Part shown: positions 42,222 to 52,027 of the stretch, in pieces
Numbering within the stretch: position 1 is the stretch's first letter
How the letters are laid out: each line of letters opens with the position of its first letter
Assembly: GCF_900108065.1 (NCBI RefSeq)
Contig: NZ_FNVQ01000003.1
Coordinates: forward strand, 248,001 to 312,000
Length of the DNA stretch: 64,000 nucleotides
Direction: 5' to 3'
Origin: Marinobacterium lutimaris
GTDB taxonomy: Bacteria; Pseudomonadota; Gammaproteobacteria; Pseudomonadales; Balneatricaceae
Made by a program: the position numbers and the translations under genes
The notes under the pieces: generated by a model
Databases searched by the model: none
Told to the model about the DNA's origin: nothing
What the model saw: the letters and a program-made list of their open reading frames with translations, nothing else

Positions 42222-43111
42222 TGCACGCACAGACTGTCTCCACCGAGATGCCTGCGAGCCGCGGCATCCACAAGCTGATGAGCAAGGTGTTCCGGGTACG
42301 CCCGAAGACCGCCACCATCGTTGCGGCCACCATCCTGCTGCTGATCGTACTGATGGCGATCTTCGCACCGATGATCGCCACCCATGATCCGGTCGAGATC
42401 TCGCCGGCCAACCGCCTCAAGGGCATGAGCGCCGAACATCTGCTCGGCACCGACGCCTTCGGTCGCGACCTGTTCTCCCGTGTGGTTTACGGCGCGCAGG
42501 TCTCCCTCACCGTGGGCCTGGGGGTTGCCTTCCTCTGCGTATTGATCGGTCTGCCGCTGGGTCTGCTGACCGGCTACTTCCGTACCCTGGATGCGATCCT
42601 GATGCGCTTTATGGATGGCCTGATGGCGATCCCCGGCATCCTCGCGGCGATTGCGATCGTGTCGCTGACCTCGGCCAACCTCTGGACGCTGATGATCGCG
42701 ATCATGGTGCCGGAGATCCCGCAGATCGTGCGACTGGTGCGCTCCCAGGTGCTGGCCACCCGTGAAGAAGCGTTCGTGGAAGCCGCGGTGCTGATGGGTA
42801 CGCCGACCCGCACCATCCTCTGGCGCCACCTGATGCCGAACACCTTTGCGCCGCTGATCGTGCAGTGCACCTATATCTGCGCCGCCGCGATCCTCACCGA
42901 AGCGACGCTGTCGTTCCTGGGTGTGGGCCTGAGTTCTGAAACACCGACCTGGGGCAACATCATGTCCGAGGGCCGAATCTACTTCCAGCTCAACCCCTCG
43001 ATGATCCTCTGGGCGGGTCTGCTGCTGTCACTCTGCATCCTGTCGGTCAACCTGCTGGGTGACGCGGCCCGCGATGCGCTGGATCCGAAAATGAAGCGGA
43101 GGGAAGGCTGA
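42221..43111 (+). CDS. ABC transporter permease, DppC type
   Basis: 296 residues with a longer N-terminal tail and then membrane helices. EAA loop: EEAFVEAAVLMGTPTRTILW. The block LLGTDAFGRDLFSRVVYGA is the DppC N-terminal signature. Overlaps both neighbours by one base, so translation is coupled. Confidence 0.93.
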   Translation: MHAQTVSTEMPASRGIHKLMSKVFRVRPKTATIVAATILLLIVLMAIFAPMIATHDPVEISPANRLKGMSAEHLLGTDAFGRDLFSRVVYGAQVSLTVGLGVAFLCVLIGLPLGLLTGYFRTLDAILMRFMDGLMAIPGILAAIAIVSLTSANLWTLMIAIMVPEIPQIVRLVRSQVLATREEAFVEAAVLMGTPTRTILWRHLMPNTFAPLIVQCTYICAAAILTEATLSFLGVGLSSETPTWGNIMSEGRIYFQLNPSMILWAGLLLSLCILSVNLLGDAARDALDPKMKRREG

Positions 43112-44757
43112 TGAGCACTGAAAACCCTGTACTGAAAGTCGATTCCCTGGTCGTTGAAACCGACGCCAAGGATCCGAAACAGATCCTCAAAGGCATCTCC
43201 TTTGAGATCCAGCCAGGCGAGACCCTCTGCCTGGTGGGCGAGAGCGGCTCCGGTAAGTCGGTCTCCTCGCTGACCACCATGGGCCTGCTGCCGGAGGGCG
43301 CCCTGCGCGCCGCCGGTGGTCGCATCCTGCTGGACGGAGAAGATCTGCTGCAGGCTTCTCCGAAGCGGATCAGCGAGCTGCGCGGCAGCCGCATGGCGAT
43401 GATCTTCCAGGAGCCGATGACGGCACTGAACCCGGTACTGACCGTGGGCCGTCAGCTCGACGAAGTACTGGCCTGCCACACCTCTGAGCCGGCCGCCAAA
43501 CGCCGCGAGATCGTGCTGGATGCACTGGAGCAGGTGCATCTGCCGGATATCGAGCGGATGTACGACAGCTACCCGCATCAGCTCTCCGGTGGCCAGCGTC
43601 AGCGCATCATGATCGCCATGGCGCTGCTGCTGAAGCCGAAGCTGCTGATCGCCGATGAGCCCACCACGGCGCTGGATGTGACCACCCAGCACCAGATCCT
43701 CAAGCTGATCCGCGAACTGCAGGAGAAACACGGCACCGCGGTGCTGTTCATCACCCACGATATGGGTGTGGTGGCGGATATCGCTCACCGCGTCTGCGTC
43801 ATGCACTTCGGTGTCATCGTGGAACAGGGCGAGGTCAAACAGATCCTCTCCAACCCGCAGAAGCAGTACACCCGTGATCTGCTCTCGGCGGTGCCAAGCC
43901 TGACCCCGCGTGAACCTCGTCCGCAGCGTGGCCCGCGTCTGGTACTGGATGTGGCCGAGCTAGTGAAAGAATATGCGCCGAAGCGCGGCCTGCTGAGCTG
44001 GATTAAAAAGCCCAAGCCCGGCACCAAGGCGGTCAACAACATCAGCTTCAAGCTGTATGAAGGGCGAACCCTTGGCATCGTTGGCGAGTCCGGTTCCGGC
44101 AAGTCCACCCTGGCGCGCTGTGTGATGCGCCTGATCGACCCCACCGATGGCGTGATCCGTGTCGACGGCCAGCAGATCTCCGGCCTCACCGCCGTGGGCC
44201 TGAAGCCGCACCGTCACCGCATCCAGATGATCTTCCAGGATCCGTATCGTTCGCTGAACCCACGCCGCACCGTGGGCGACAGCCTGATCGAAGGCCCGAT
44301 GAACTACGGCGCCAAGCGGGAAACCGCCCTGGGTCGGGCCGCGGAGCTTTTGCAGCTGGTGGGTCTGCCGGCGGATGCGATCAACCGCTTCCCGCACCAG
44401 TTCTCTGGTGGTCAGCGACAGCGCATCGCCATCGCCCGCGCCCTGGCCATGGAGCCGGATGTGATCGTGGCAGACGAGGCGGTCTCCGCCCTCGACGTAT
44501 CGGTACAGGCACAGGTACTGGGCCTGCTGGACGATATCCAGGAGCGCCTCGGTATCGCGGTGCTGTTTATCACCCACGACCTGCGCGTCGCCGCACAGAT
44601 CTGTGACGACGTGCTGGTGATGCAGCGCGGCAAGGTAGTCGAGTATGGCCCGGCCAACGATGTACTGGGCAACCCGACAGCGGAGTACACGCGCCAGTTG
44701 ATCGAAGTGGCGCCGGGACGCTCCTGGGACTTCGCCAACTTTTCACCCGCAGGCTGA
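43111..44757 (+). CDS. Fused double ATPase of the peptide-type ABC transporter
   Basis: 548 residues with two complete nucleotide-binding domains (DppD and DppF types) in one chain. Walker A GESGSGKS at 43-50 and again at 325-332; signature motifs QLSGGQRQR and QFSGGQRQR; Walker [13 protein letters not shown] and [12 protein letters not shown]. In many transporters these are two genes. All motifs are intact. Last gene of the ABC operon; the amidase follows after 72 bases. Confidence 0.95.
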   Translation: MSTENPVLKVDSLVVETDAKDPKQILKGISFEIQPGETLCLVGESGSGKSVSSLTTMGLLPEGALRAAGGRILLDGEDLLQASPKRISELRGSRMAMIFQEPMTALNPVLTVGRQLDEVLACHTSEPAAKRREIVLDALEQVHLPDIERMYDSYPHQLSGGQRQRIMIAMALLLKPKLLIADEPTTALDVTTQHQILKLIRELQEKHGTAVLFITHDMGVVADIAHRVCVMHFGVIVEQGEVKQILSNPQKQYTRDLLSAVPSLTPREPRPQRGPRLVLDVAELVKEYAPKRGLLSWIKKPKPGTKAVNNISFKLYEGRTLGIVGESGSGKSTLARCVMRLIDPTDGVIRVDGQQISGLTAVGLKPHRHRIQMIFQDPYRSLNPRRTVGDSLIEGPMNYGAKRETALGRAAELLQLVGLPADAINRFPHQFSGGQRQRIAIARALAMEPDVIVADEAVSALDVSVQAQVLGLLDDIQERLGIAVLFITHDLRVAAQICDDVLVMQRGKVVEYGPANDVLGNPTAEYTRQLIEVAPGRSWDFANFSPAG

Positions 44758-44829
44758 GCAACCGAGAATTATCACCTGGCAATTCAGCGCCAGGCATTTG
44801 AGACGAATTGACGATTTAGAGAGAAATTT

Positions 44830-46320
44830 ATGAACCCTTGTGATCTGAGTGCCACAGAAGCCCGCCGTTTAATGGCTTCAAAAAAGCTGTCTGCAGTAGA
44901 GCTGACCGAAAGCTGCATCGCCCGCGCCGAGGAAGTGAACCACGCCGTCAACGCTCTCGTGGTTGATGACTTCACCAAGATGCGCAAAGCCGCCGCCGAA
45001 GCCCAGAATGCCATCGACCGCGGTGATAAGCTCGGCACCCTGCACGGTCTGCCGGTTTCCGTAAAAGATATGGTCGATGTGGAAGGCCTGCCGACCACCT
45101 TCGGCAGCGAGATCTACGCCAACAACATCGCCAAGGGTGATGATCCGATGATCCAGCAGCTGCGTCAGGAAGGCGCGCTGATGATGGGCAAGGCCAACAA
45201 CCCCGAATGGAGCGCCGGCGGTAACACCCGCAACGCGGTCTACGGCGTCACCGCCAACCCGTACGACCTGACCCGCTCCTGCGCCGGCTCCTCCGGCGGC
45301 TCCGCCGTGGCCCTGGCCTGCGGCATGAGCCCGCTGGCTACCGGTTCCGACACCGGCGGCAGCCTGCGCAATCCGGCCTCTTTCTGTGGCGTGGTTGGTT
45401 TTCGCGCCACCCCGGGCGTTGTGCCCGGTCATAGCCGTCCGCTGGGCTGGCTGCCGATGTCGATGAACGGCCCGATGGCACGCACCGTCGACGATGCCGC
45501 GCTGATGCTCTCCGCCATGATCCGTCCGGATCGTCGCGATCCCTGGACCCCGGTGATCGAAGGCCAGGCAGCACACAACCCGGAAGCTTTCCGTCACCTG
45601 CCGCGCTACGACCTGTGCAACGCCCGTGTCGCCTTCACCCACAACTTCGGTTTCGCCATGACCGAGAAGCTGGTGGCGGACAGCTTCCACGCCAAGCTCA
45701 AGCGCTTCGGCCATGTGTTCGGTCAGCTCAACGACACCCACCCGGACTGCTTGAACGCCGACGACACCTTCGCCGTGATCCGTGCGCTGTGCTTCTCCGG
45801 CCATCACCGCGATCTCGCCAAACAGTACCCGGACAAGGTGGGCCCGAACGTTCACGACAACGTAATCGAAGGCGAAAGCTACTCGGCGCTAGACGTGGTA
45901 CGTGCACTGACCAACCAGACCAAGCTGTACCGTCAGTGGCAGGCGTTCTTTGAACACCACGACTTCATTGTTGCGCCGACCACTACCATCAGCCCGCGTG
46001 ACTGGCACGAGCTGTACCCGACCGAGATCGACGGCGAGCCGACCCAGAGCTACTACCACTGGCTCTCCATGGCCTACGCCTCCACCCTGGCCGGCCACCC
46101 GTCAGTAACCCTGCCCACCGGTCGCGATGCCGACGGTATGCCCTTTGGCCTGCAGATCATCGGCCGTCGCGGCAGCGACCTGGAAACCCTGGCGTTCGCC
46201 CGCGAACTGGAAACCCTGTTCAAAGGCGACGTGGAGCTGGAGCGCCCACAGGTTGACCTTTCCTACCTGAAAAACGCCAGCCCAATCAGCGAAGTGGAAG
46301 GATTCCTCGGCTTCGCCTGA
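44830..46320 (+). CDS. Amidase-signature-family amidohydrolase
   Basis: 496 residues. The Ser-cisSer-Lys triad is complete: K79 in VSVKD, S154 in CAGSSGGS, and nucleophile S178 in GSDTGGSLR, with the standard 75 and 24 spacing. No signal peptide, so cytoplasmic. It should hydrolyse an amide brought in by the transporter. It is distinct from GatA, as no gatB or gatC is present. The substrate is unknown. Confidence 0.92.
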   Translation: MNPCDLSATEARRLMASKKLSAVELTESCIARAEEVNHAVNALVVDDFTKMRKAAAEAQNAIDRGDKLGTLHGLPVSVKDMVDVEGLPTTFGSEIYANNIAKGDDPMIQQLRQEGALMMGKANNPEWSAGGNTRNAVYGVTANPYDLTRSCAGSSGGSAVALACGMSPLATGSDTGGSLRNPASFCGVVGFRATPGVVPGHSRPLGWLPMSMNGPMARTVDDAALMLSAMIRPDRRDPWTPVIEGQAAHNPEAFRHLPRYDLCNARVAFTHNFGFAMTEKLVADSFHAKLKRFGHVFGQLNDTHPDCLNADDTFAVIRALCFSGHHRDLAKQYPDKVGPNVHDNVIEGESYSALDVVRALTNQTKLYRQWQAFFEHHDFIVAPTTTISPRDWHELYPTEIDGEPTQSYYHWLSMAYASTLAGHPSVTLPTGRDADGMPFGLQIIGRRGSDLETLAFARELETLFKGDVELERPQVDLSYLKNASPISEVEGFLGFA

Positions 46321-46359
46321 TCAGCTGTAAGCCTGTAAACTATGCGCCCCTCGATCACC

Positions 46360-46389
46360 CCGGCATCCCTGTGATGCCGGTCTCTTTTT
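46360..46389 (+). terminator. Rho-independent terminator after the amidase gene
   Basis: Stem CCGGCATC/GATGCCGG with a five-base loop and TCTCTTTTT tail. It separates the ABC-amidase operon from the TauE/SafE gene. Confidence 0.88.
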
Positions 46390-46411
46390 ACGCAGTACGG
46401 AACAGATAAAC

Positions 46412-47197
46412 ATGGAGTGGATAACCTTCCTGATCCTCGGCTCGGTTGCCGGTGTGCTGTCGGGCCTTTTCGGCATCGGCGGCGGCCTGGTGATCGTACC
46501 GATCCTGGTCTACATGTTCACCGCCCAGGGCATCTCACCGGAGATCCTGACCCATCTGGCGGTGGGTACCTCGCTGGCCACCATCGTCTTTACCTCGATC
46601 AACTCGGTGATGGCGCACCACAAGCACGGCGCTGTGCGCTGGCCCGCGGTAGCGATGCTAAGCGTGGGGATCGTCGGCGGCAGCGTGCTGGGAGGCTATA
46701 CCGCTTCATTCCTCAGCGGTGAGGTACTGCAGCGGGTGATCGGCGTGTTCGCCATCGTCATCGCCGTGCAGATGTTCTTCCAGCTCAAGCCCGCCAGCCA
46801 TGAAGAAAAACCGGTGGGCCGCGTTTTCCTTGGCGGCTCCGGTATCTTTATCGGCTGGGCTTCAGCGATTTTCGGTATCGGTGGTGGCTCGCTGACCGTA
46901 CCGCTGCTGAGCTGGCGTGGTTTCCCGATGAAGATCGCTGTGGCCACCTCCGCCGCTTGCGGCCTGCCAATCGCACTATCCGGCTCCGCCTCCTTTATCT
47001 GGTTTGGCATGCAGGCCGAAGGCCTGCCGGAATGGAGCCTCGGCTATGTTTACCTGCCGGCCCTGATCGGTATCGGCGCCACCAGCATGCTTTTTGCCCG
47101 CTTCGGTGCGAAGCTGGCCCACCGCCTCGATCAGGTGCTGCTTAAGCGCCTGTTCTCGGCTTTACTTTTGATTGTCGGCATCAACTTTCTGGTCTGA
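46412..47197 (+). CDS. TauE/SafE-family membrane permease
   Basis: 261 residues, about eight membrane helices. The repeated family motifs are present: VAGVLSGLFGIGGGLVIVPIL near the start (a glycine-rich loop) and FGIGGGSLTVPLLSW in the second half. The family exports or imports sulfonates, sulfite, and some organic anions. Its substrate is unknown; in this region an organic acid or amino-acid product is possible. Confidence 0.9.
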   Translation: MEWITFLILGSVAGVLSGLFGIGGGLVIVPILVYMFTAQGISPEILTHLAVGTSLATIVFTSINSVMAHHKHGAVRWPAVAMLSVGIVGGSVLGGYTASFLSGEVLQRVIGVFAIVIAVQMFFQLKPASHEEKPVGRVFLGGSGIFIGWASAIFGIGGGSLTVPLLSWRGFPMKIAVATSAACGLPIALSGSASFIWFGMQAEGLPEWSLGYVYLPALIGIGATSMLFARFGAKLAHRLDQVLLKRLFSALLLIVGINFLV

Positions 47198-47251
47198 CCG
47201 ATGCTTCGATCCAACTGCCCACTAAAACCCCAGCCCGAGGTTTAACTGAGT

Positions 47252-48622
47252 ATGGAAAACCTGAATCACATTGACTGGATCGCCAAGGCCAGCGCCAACA
47301 AGGATCCGGTTCTCGACGACCTGCAACAGTGCCGCGAGCGCCTGTGGATCAACCCCAAGGTCACCTCGTTTGAGTCGGTCAAAGCGAAGCTGCCGCTAAG
47401 CTTTGCCGATATCGAAGACGCCAGCGCCCGTCTCGATCGCTTCGCCGCCTACTTCAAGGCGGTGTTCCCGGAGACTGCCGAGCGTAATGGCATCATCGAA
47501 TCCCCGTTGATCCGCGTCGATAACGGCGCCAAAGCGGTGGCCGGTCTGCTCGACACCGAAACCCCGGCCAACCTGCTGGTGAAGTGCGACAGCCACCTGC
47601 CGATCTCCGGTTCCATCAAGGCGCGCGGCGGTATTTATGAAGTGCTGCAGTACGCCGAGAAGCTGGCGGCAGAGAACGGCCTGCTGCATGAGGGCATCGA
47701 CTACGCCTGCTTCGATACAGCCCCCTTTAAAGCGCTGTTCGCCAAGCACGGCATCGTCGTCGGCTCCACCGGCAACCTGGGTCTTAGTATCGGCATCATG
47801 AGCGCCAAGCTCGGCTTTAATGTCACCGTGCATATGTCTGCCGACGCTCGTGAATGGAAAAAAGCGATGCTGCGCTCCAAGGGCGTCAACGTGGTCGAGC
47901 ATCAATCCGACTACAGCGTTGCCGTGGCCCAGGGCCGTGAAGAAGCACTGGCTACACCGGGCTGCCACTTCGTCGATGACGAAGATTCCACCACCCTCTT
48001 CCTCGGCTACAGCGTGGCCGCTCTGCGCCTGAAAAAGCAGCTGGAAGAGCAGAACATCAGCGTCGATGCCCAGCATCCGCTGATCGTCTACCTGCCCTGC
48101 GGTGTCGGCGGTGGCCCCGGCGGCGTGGCCTTTGGCCTCAAGCATGTATTCGGCGATGCGGTGCACTGCTTCTTTGCAGAGCCCACCCACTCCCCCTGCA
48201 TGCTGTTGGGGATGCACTCGGGCCTGCACAACGGCATCAGTGTGCAGGATATCGGCCTGGATAACCTGACCTGCGCCGATGGCCTGGCGGTGGGTCGCCC
48301 GTCCGCTTTCGTGGGCGCGGTGATGGACCCGCTGCTGGATGGCATCTACACCGCCAGCGACGATACGCTACACGCGCTGGTGAAACTGATGACCGACGCG
48401 GAACAGCTTTCCATCGAGCCTTCGGCCGCAGCCGGCCTGCCGGGCTTTGCCTGGTTGCAAAAGGCTGGCAGCGAGACGCTGGCGCAGATTGGTTTGGCAG
48501 AGAGCCTGACCAATGCCACGCATCTGGCCTGGGCGACTGGGGGGAATATGGTGCCTGCTGAAGAGCGCGCTAAGTATTACGCGTTGGGGGAGAAGGCTCT
48601 CTCGGAAGCTTTTCGCAGATAA
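47252..48622 (+). CDS. dsdA: D-serine ammonia-lyase
   Basis: DsdA converts D-serine to pyruvate and ammonia by PLP chemistry through an aminoacrylate/imine intermediate. 456 residues; PLP lysine K123 in PISGSIKARGGIYE; phosphate-binding GSTGNLGLSIG; LPCGVGGGPGGVAFG. Length and motifs match E. coli DsdA. No dsdC or dsdX beside it; the TauE/SafE gene lies 54 bases upstream. RidA in the same region may clear its imine product. Confidence 0.94.
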   Translation: MENLNHIDWIAKASANKDPVLDDLQQCRERLWINPKVTSFESVKAKLPLSFADIEDASARLDRFAAYFKAVFPETAERNGIIESPLIRVDNGAKAVAGLLDTETPANLLVKCDSHLPISGSIKARGGIYEVLQYAEKLAAENGLLHEGIDYACFDTAPFKALFAKHGIVVGSTGNLGLSIGIMSAKLGFNVTVHMSADAREWKKAMLRSKGVNVVEHQSDYSVAVAQGREEALATPGCHFVDDEDSTTLFLGYSVAALRLKKQLEEQNISVDAQHPLIVYLPCGVGGGPGGVAFGLKHVFGDAVHCFFAEPTHSPCMLLGMHSGLHNGISVQDIGLDNLTCADGLAVGRPSAFVGAVMDPLLDGIYTASDDTLHALVKLMTDAEQLSIEPSAAAGLPGFAWLQKAGSETLAQIGLAESLTNATHLAWATGGNMVPAEERAKYYALGEKALSEAFRR

Positions 48623-48664
48623 TGAGGTTTGTGAGAATTGCCTGAATCAGTCGTTTTTCTAGAG

Positions 48665-48887
48665 TCAGGTTTCGCCCTGCTGGGCGAGTCAAGGCACTTG
48701 TACGGACAAGTGCCTTAACAATCCCAAACCGCCCCTGCCGCTGGGTCGGCTACGCCGACTGCCCTGTGCTTCTCGCCTGAAAGAGCGGGAAAGGAAACTC
48801 GGCTTCGCCTCAAACAGCCTTTCCCTTATTTCTCTTTCAGCCTGCGATGCTCGGCTGCGCAGAAGGGGACACTACAGGTGCGCTTAG
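48665..48887 (+). repeat. Dispersed structured repeat, family 1, copy D
   Basis: Hairpin 1 is TCGCCC-TGCT-GGGCGA, differing in paired bases from copies B and C (TTCGCC/GGCGAA). Hairpin 2 is AAGGCACTTGT/ACAAGTGCCTT around ACGG. Hairpin 3 is GTCGGC-TAC-GCCGAC. The large hairpin closes with CTGAAAGAG/CTCTTTCAG and holds GGGAAAGG/CCTTTCCC. Only this copy lies between genes in the same direction (dsdA and asparaginase). The rest of the 359-base gap shows nothing clear. Confidence 0.87.
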
Positions 48888-48981
48888 CAAGGCAGGTATG
48901 GCTGAAGGCAATGTCAGTCTTATCGACACTCCTCTGCCAACGAAAGCTCTCCGTTGAACGCTGCAGCGTAAAAATTTCCAC

Positions 48982-49959
48982 ATGAGAAAACTCATGAAAA
49001 AAATAGCCGTAATAACTACCGGCGGTACCATCGCCAGCACCACCGATCCGGAAACCGGGCGCTCAATTGCCGGCAAGCTTACCGGCGAAAAGCTGCTCGG
49101 CGCCTATAAGGATCTGTCATCTGATCAGGTCGAGCTGGAGGTGTTCAGCGCCTTTCAGATCCCCAGCAATGCCATGGATTTCGACAAGCTGTTACTGTTG
49201 AAGTCTGTGGTGGAATCCTTCCTGCTACGCACCGATATCAGCGGTGTGGTGATCACCCACGGCACCGATACGCTGGAGGAGACCAGCTACTTCCTCTCCC
49301 TGGCCATCACCAGCCACAAGCCGGTGGTGACCACCGGTTCTCAGCGGATTCCCAGTGAAATCGGCAGCGACTCTTTCGCCAATATCCGCGATGCGATCAC
49401 CCTGGCGGCCGCTGATCAGCCTGATTACTCCGACACGCTGCTGGTGTTTAACGAAAAAATCTTCTCGCCCCGTTCCGTGCGCAAAGTCCACACCTCCAAC
49501 GTGGACGGCTTCGCTGGCGGCCAGATCGGCACCATCGACCGGGGTGAGGTATTTATCCAGTGCACTGCGACCGCCGCCAAAGCCTGTTTCGACGCCCTGC
49601 CCGCCATGGCGGAAGTGCAGTTGATCAAGGCAGCCTCGGGTATGTCGGATCTGTTTATCCGGGCCGCCACCACCAGCAATGCGCAAGGTCTGGTGATCGA
49701 AGGCTTCGGCCGCGGTCATGTGCCGCCAAGCTGGCTTCCAGCAATCAAAGAGGCGGTCGATAGCGGCATGAAGGTGGTAATTACCTCAGCCTGCGATGAG
49801 GGACGTGTATTCCCCGCCTACGAATACCCCGGCAGCTTCGCCGATCTGACCGCTAATGGCGTTATCGGCGGGCAGGATCTGGATGCGAAAAAGGCACGGA
49901 TACTGTTGGCCTGTTTGATCGGTGCTGGGCAGGCGGTGGATAGCCAGAGCTTTCTCTAA
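48982..49959 (+). CDS. Cytoplasmic L-asparaginase-type amidohydrolase
   Basis: 325 residues of the bacterial asparaginase/glutaminase family. Catalytic threonine about T13 in TTGGTIAST and the second motif VVITHGTDTLEETSYFL. No signal peptide, which argues against a periplasmic type II enzyme. An internal ATG at 48994 is an equal start candidate, since neither has a strong ribosome site. Hydrolysis of asparagine or a related amide is expected. A broken paralogue lies 1.6 kb downstream. Confidence 0.9.
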   Translation: MRKLMKKIAVITTGGTIASTTDPETGRSIAGKLTGEKLLGAYKDLSSDQVELEVFSAFQIPSNAMDFDKLLLLKSVVESFLLRTDISGVVITHGTDTLEETSYFLSLAITSHKPVVTTGSQRIPSEIGSDSFANIRDAITLAAADQPDYSDTLLVFNEKIFSPRSVRKVHTSNVDGFAGGQIGTIDRGEVFIQCTATAAKACFDALPAMAEVQLIKAASGMSDLFIRAATTSNAQGLVIEGFGRGHVPPSWLPAIKEAVDSGMKVVITSACDEGRVFPAYEYPGSFADLTANGVIGGQDLDAKKARILLACLIGAGQAVDSQSFL

Positions 49960-49963
49960 TATC

Positions 49964-50056
49964 CAATCGGCGTGGGGCACGCTTCCTGTAATACCCAGTT
50001 TATTAACCCAGGCAGCGGCTGTTTTCAGGAAAGAGCTGTGCCCTCGCCGCGACAAA
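49964..50056. repeat. Degenerate REP/BIME-like repeat, family 2
   Basis: AATCGGCGTGGGGCACGCTTCCTGTAA followed after about 45 bases by AGGAAAGAGCTGTGCCCTCGCCGCGA: the same inverted pair of ends as at 29.7 kb, with several changes. The remaining bases up to 50286 (327-base gap in all) show no gene; the part after 50200 is AT-rich and may hold the promoter of the next gene. Confidence 0.6.
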
Positions 50057-50286
50057 TCCGCCCGAAACATCCTGATCTGCCCTGAGTTTCGAGCGGACTC
50101 CCAATCTGCCCTTGGGGTTATAACAGAGGGTAAAGCCCTTAATAATCCCAAGCTCATGTTGAGCCGAACAAGCCTCGACCCAAGTTGTTATCGCTACAAC
50201 CCTAGCCTTCCATAATTGGTAAAAGCCGCTTACCAGAGGCGATTTACTTTATAAATCATATCCTTAGACGGCCAATAAACGTTAAG

Positions 50287-51567
50287 ATGCGACGCGCATT
50301 CAAGCGACGATTTAGCCACGAGTGGAACAGGGATATGTCTAAGCAAGGGAATCGGGCCAACAACAAAACGGCGATCATAAAGAAGCTCAGCAAAGCCTTA
50401 CTGCTGCTGATGGTCGTTGGTAGCGCAGCAACGTTTAGCTATTACCTCTATCTAAAATGGCCGACCGGTCTAGATAAAGAGGTCGCAAAACCAGCGTCAG
50501 AGACCTTAAAAGAGTTACTGGTCTTTGTTGAACAACATCAAAGCGTCAATCCCAATCTCTTAGCCTCAAGCACCTATCACCCTGATGAGCCGCTCTATGC
50601 TGCGCTCGCAGCGATCCAGCAACAGAACTGGACACACGCCAGGGAGTTATTAAAACCACTGGTAGATCAAGGTAACGCCGATGCCATGTTTTGGTTGGCG
50701 GAAATCAGCTATCGCAGCAACGCATTTGCCGGTAGCGACGGCGCCAAACTGTTTAAAGCCGCGGCCAAGCTCGGCAACCCATACGCCGCTATAAGGCTTA
50801 CGCCGAAGTACAATCGCTATTCATGCGAAATGAGAATGCGCCGAGACTGTGATGACGCATGGGGCGATGTGGCCATTGAGCTATTAAAACAACGCTCAGC
50901 CGCAGGAGACCTCAAAGCCGAGTATGCGCTACTGGCATACGCGCGTTACGACCGCCCCGATGCCGAATACTTTCATCGTTATCTTGCGCTCGTTAAAAAG
51001 AGCGCCGAACAGAATTACTTTCGACCACTCAATCGCCTGGTGGAGATGTACTTCGATAGGGAACAACTGAGTCCGTTCGACGAGAGCAAAAATCCCCTGA
51101 CAGAAAGTGATAAAAAAGCGCTGCTGCAGCTTTTAACCTATGCAGCCAACAACAATAATCTTGATTCAGCAGCGCTGATTTACTGGAATTTTTCAGATCT
51201 GCCACAAGCGACTGAAACGGCCAACACCACCATTATTAGAAACCTGTCCACCATCACCAAAGAACGTCACAGCAATATCGCGCTGGACTATTGGGTAGAC
51301 AAGGGCAAGCAGCAACGGGAGGCCCTGCTGCGGGGGTTCGCCTATGCCAAAGCCTGGGATGACGCTACCTTAGGCGAGGCCGACGCCCTCCAATTCACAC
51401 CCAGAAACCAAAGGTCACTGTCACTATTGCAATACAATGCAGATCTAGCGGCTTTAACCGATGAAGAACAAGCACGAGCGATCGCAGAATACGGGGCAGA
51501 GATCGACTTACAACCGGTGATCTATCTGGATGGTATCAGCGGCGCTTGGGACGATAGTATTTTTTAA
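50287..51567 (+). CDS. Sel1-like repeat membrane-anchored hypothetical protein
   Basis: Up to 426 residues. A basic N-terminus and one membrane helix (SKALLLLMVVGSAATFSYYL) are followed by Sel1/TPR-like helices: AALAAIQQQNWTHARELLKP, LVDQGNADAMFWLAEISY, and AAKLGNPYAAIRL. Bases are more AT-rich than in the flanks. The start is uncertain; an ATG at 50335 leaves the same domain but has no better site. It is flanked by an intact asparaginase gene and a decayed copy of one, so it probably belongs to an inserted segment. No known partner. Confidence 0.7.
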   Translation: MRRAFKRRFSHEWNRDMSKQGNRANNKTAIIKKLSKALLLLMVVGSAATFSYYLYLKWPTGLDKEVAKPASETLKELLVFVEQHQSVNPNLLASSTYHPDEPLYAALAAIQQQNWTHARELLKPLVDQGNADAMFWLAEISYRSNAFAGSDGAKLFKAAAKLGNPYAAIRLTPKYNRYSCEMRMRRDCDDAWGDVAIELLKQRSAAGDLKAEYALLAYARYDRPDAEYFHRYLALVKKSAEQNYFRPLNRLVEMYFDREQLSPFDESKNPLTESDKKALLQLLTYAANNNNLDSAALIYWNFSDLPQATETANTTIIRNLSTITKERHSNIALDYWVDKGKQQREALLRGFAYAKAWDDATLGEADALQFTPRNQRSLSLLQYNADLAALTDEEQARAIAEYGAEIDLQPVIYLDGISGAWDDSIF

Positions 51568-51569
51568 AC

Positions 51570-51938
51570 CGCACAGCCAGCGAAATGGCAAAGGTCGAGC
51601 TGGGCCAGGCCACCTCGAGCACATCGGATCTGTGACTTCGCACCGTCAGCAATGCCGGACGAGCAGGTTGAGTGATCGAGGGCTTTGGTCGTGGCCATCT
51701 ACTACCCTGCTGGGTTTCAGCGATCCGAGAGGCGCTTGCTCCGGACATGAAGGTGGTAATCACCCCTGCCTGCGATCAGGAACGCGTCTCCCCCGCTTAC
51801 AAATACCCCAGCAGCTTTGCCGATCTGACCGCTAACGGCGTTATTAGCGAGCAGGATCTGGAGGCGAAAAAAGCTCGGATTCTGTTGGCTTGTTAGATCG
51901 GTGTCGGGCAGGCGGTCGATAGCGAAAGTTTTCGTAAC
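51570..51938 (+). pseudogene. Decayed 3' part of a second asparaginase gene
   Basis: From 51672 the frame reads IEGFGRGHLLPCWVSAIREA, then MKVVITPACDQERVSPAYKY and SSFADLTANGVISEQDLEAKKARILLAC. This lines up with the C-terminal third of the intact asparaginase at 48982. A TAG replaces a leucine codon after LLAC, and upstream of 51672 the match to the parent DNA continues with in-frame stops. The N-terminal two thirds are absent. A remnant of tandem duplication is the simplest reading. Confidence 0.85.
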
Positions 51939-52027
51939 TCCTTATCGCCGTGATACATACCCAGAGGGGTGTTATATATTTCCTAGATCTCAAAAATACT
52001 TTAAATAAAATCAGGTAAAACTTACAC

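Noticed and set aside
44830-46320. GatA subunit of the tRNA amidotransferase
   Set aside because: The amidase triad is the same, but gatB and gatC are absent and the gene follows a peptide-type transporter operon.
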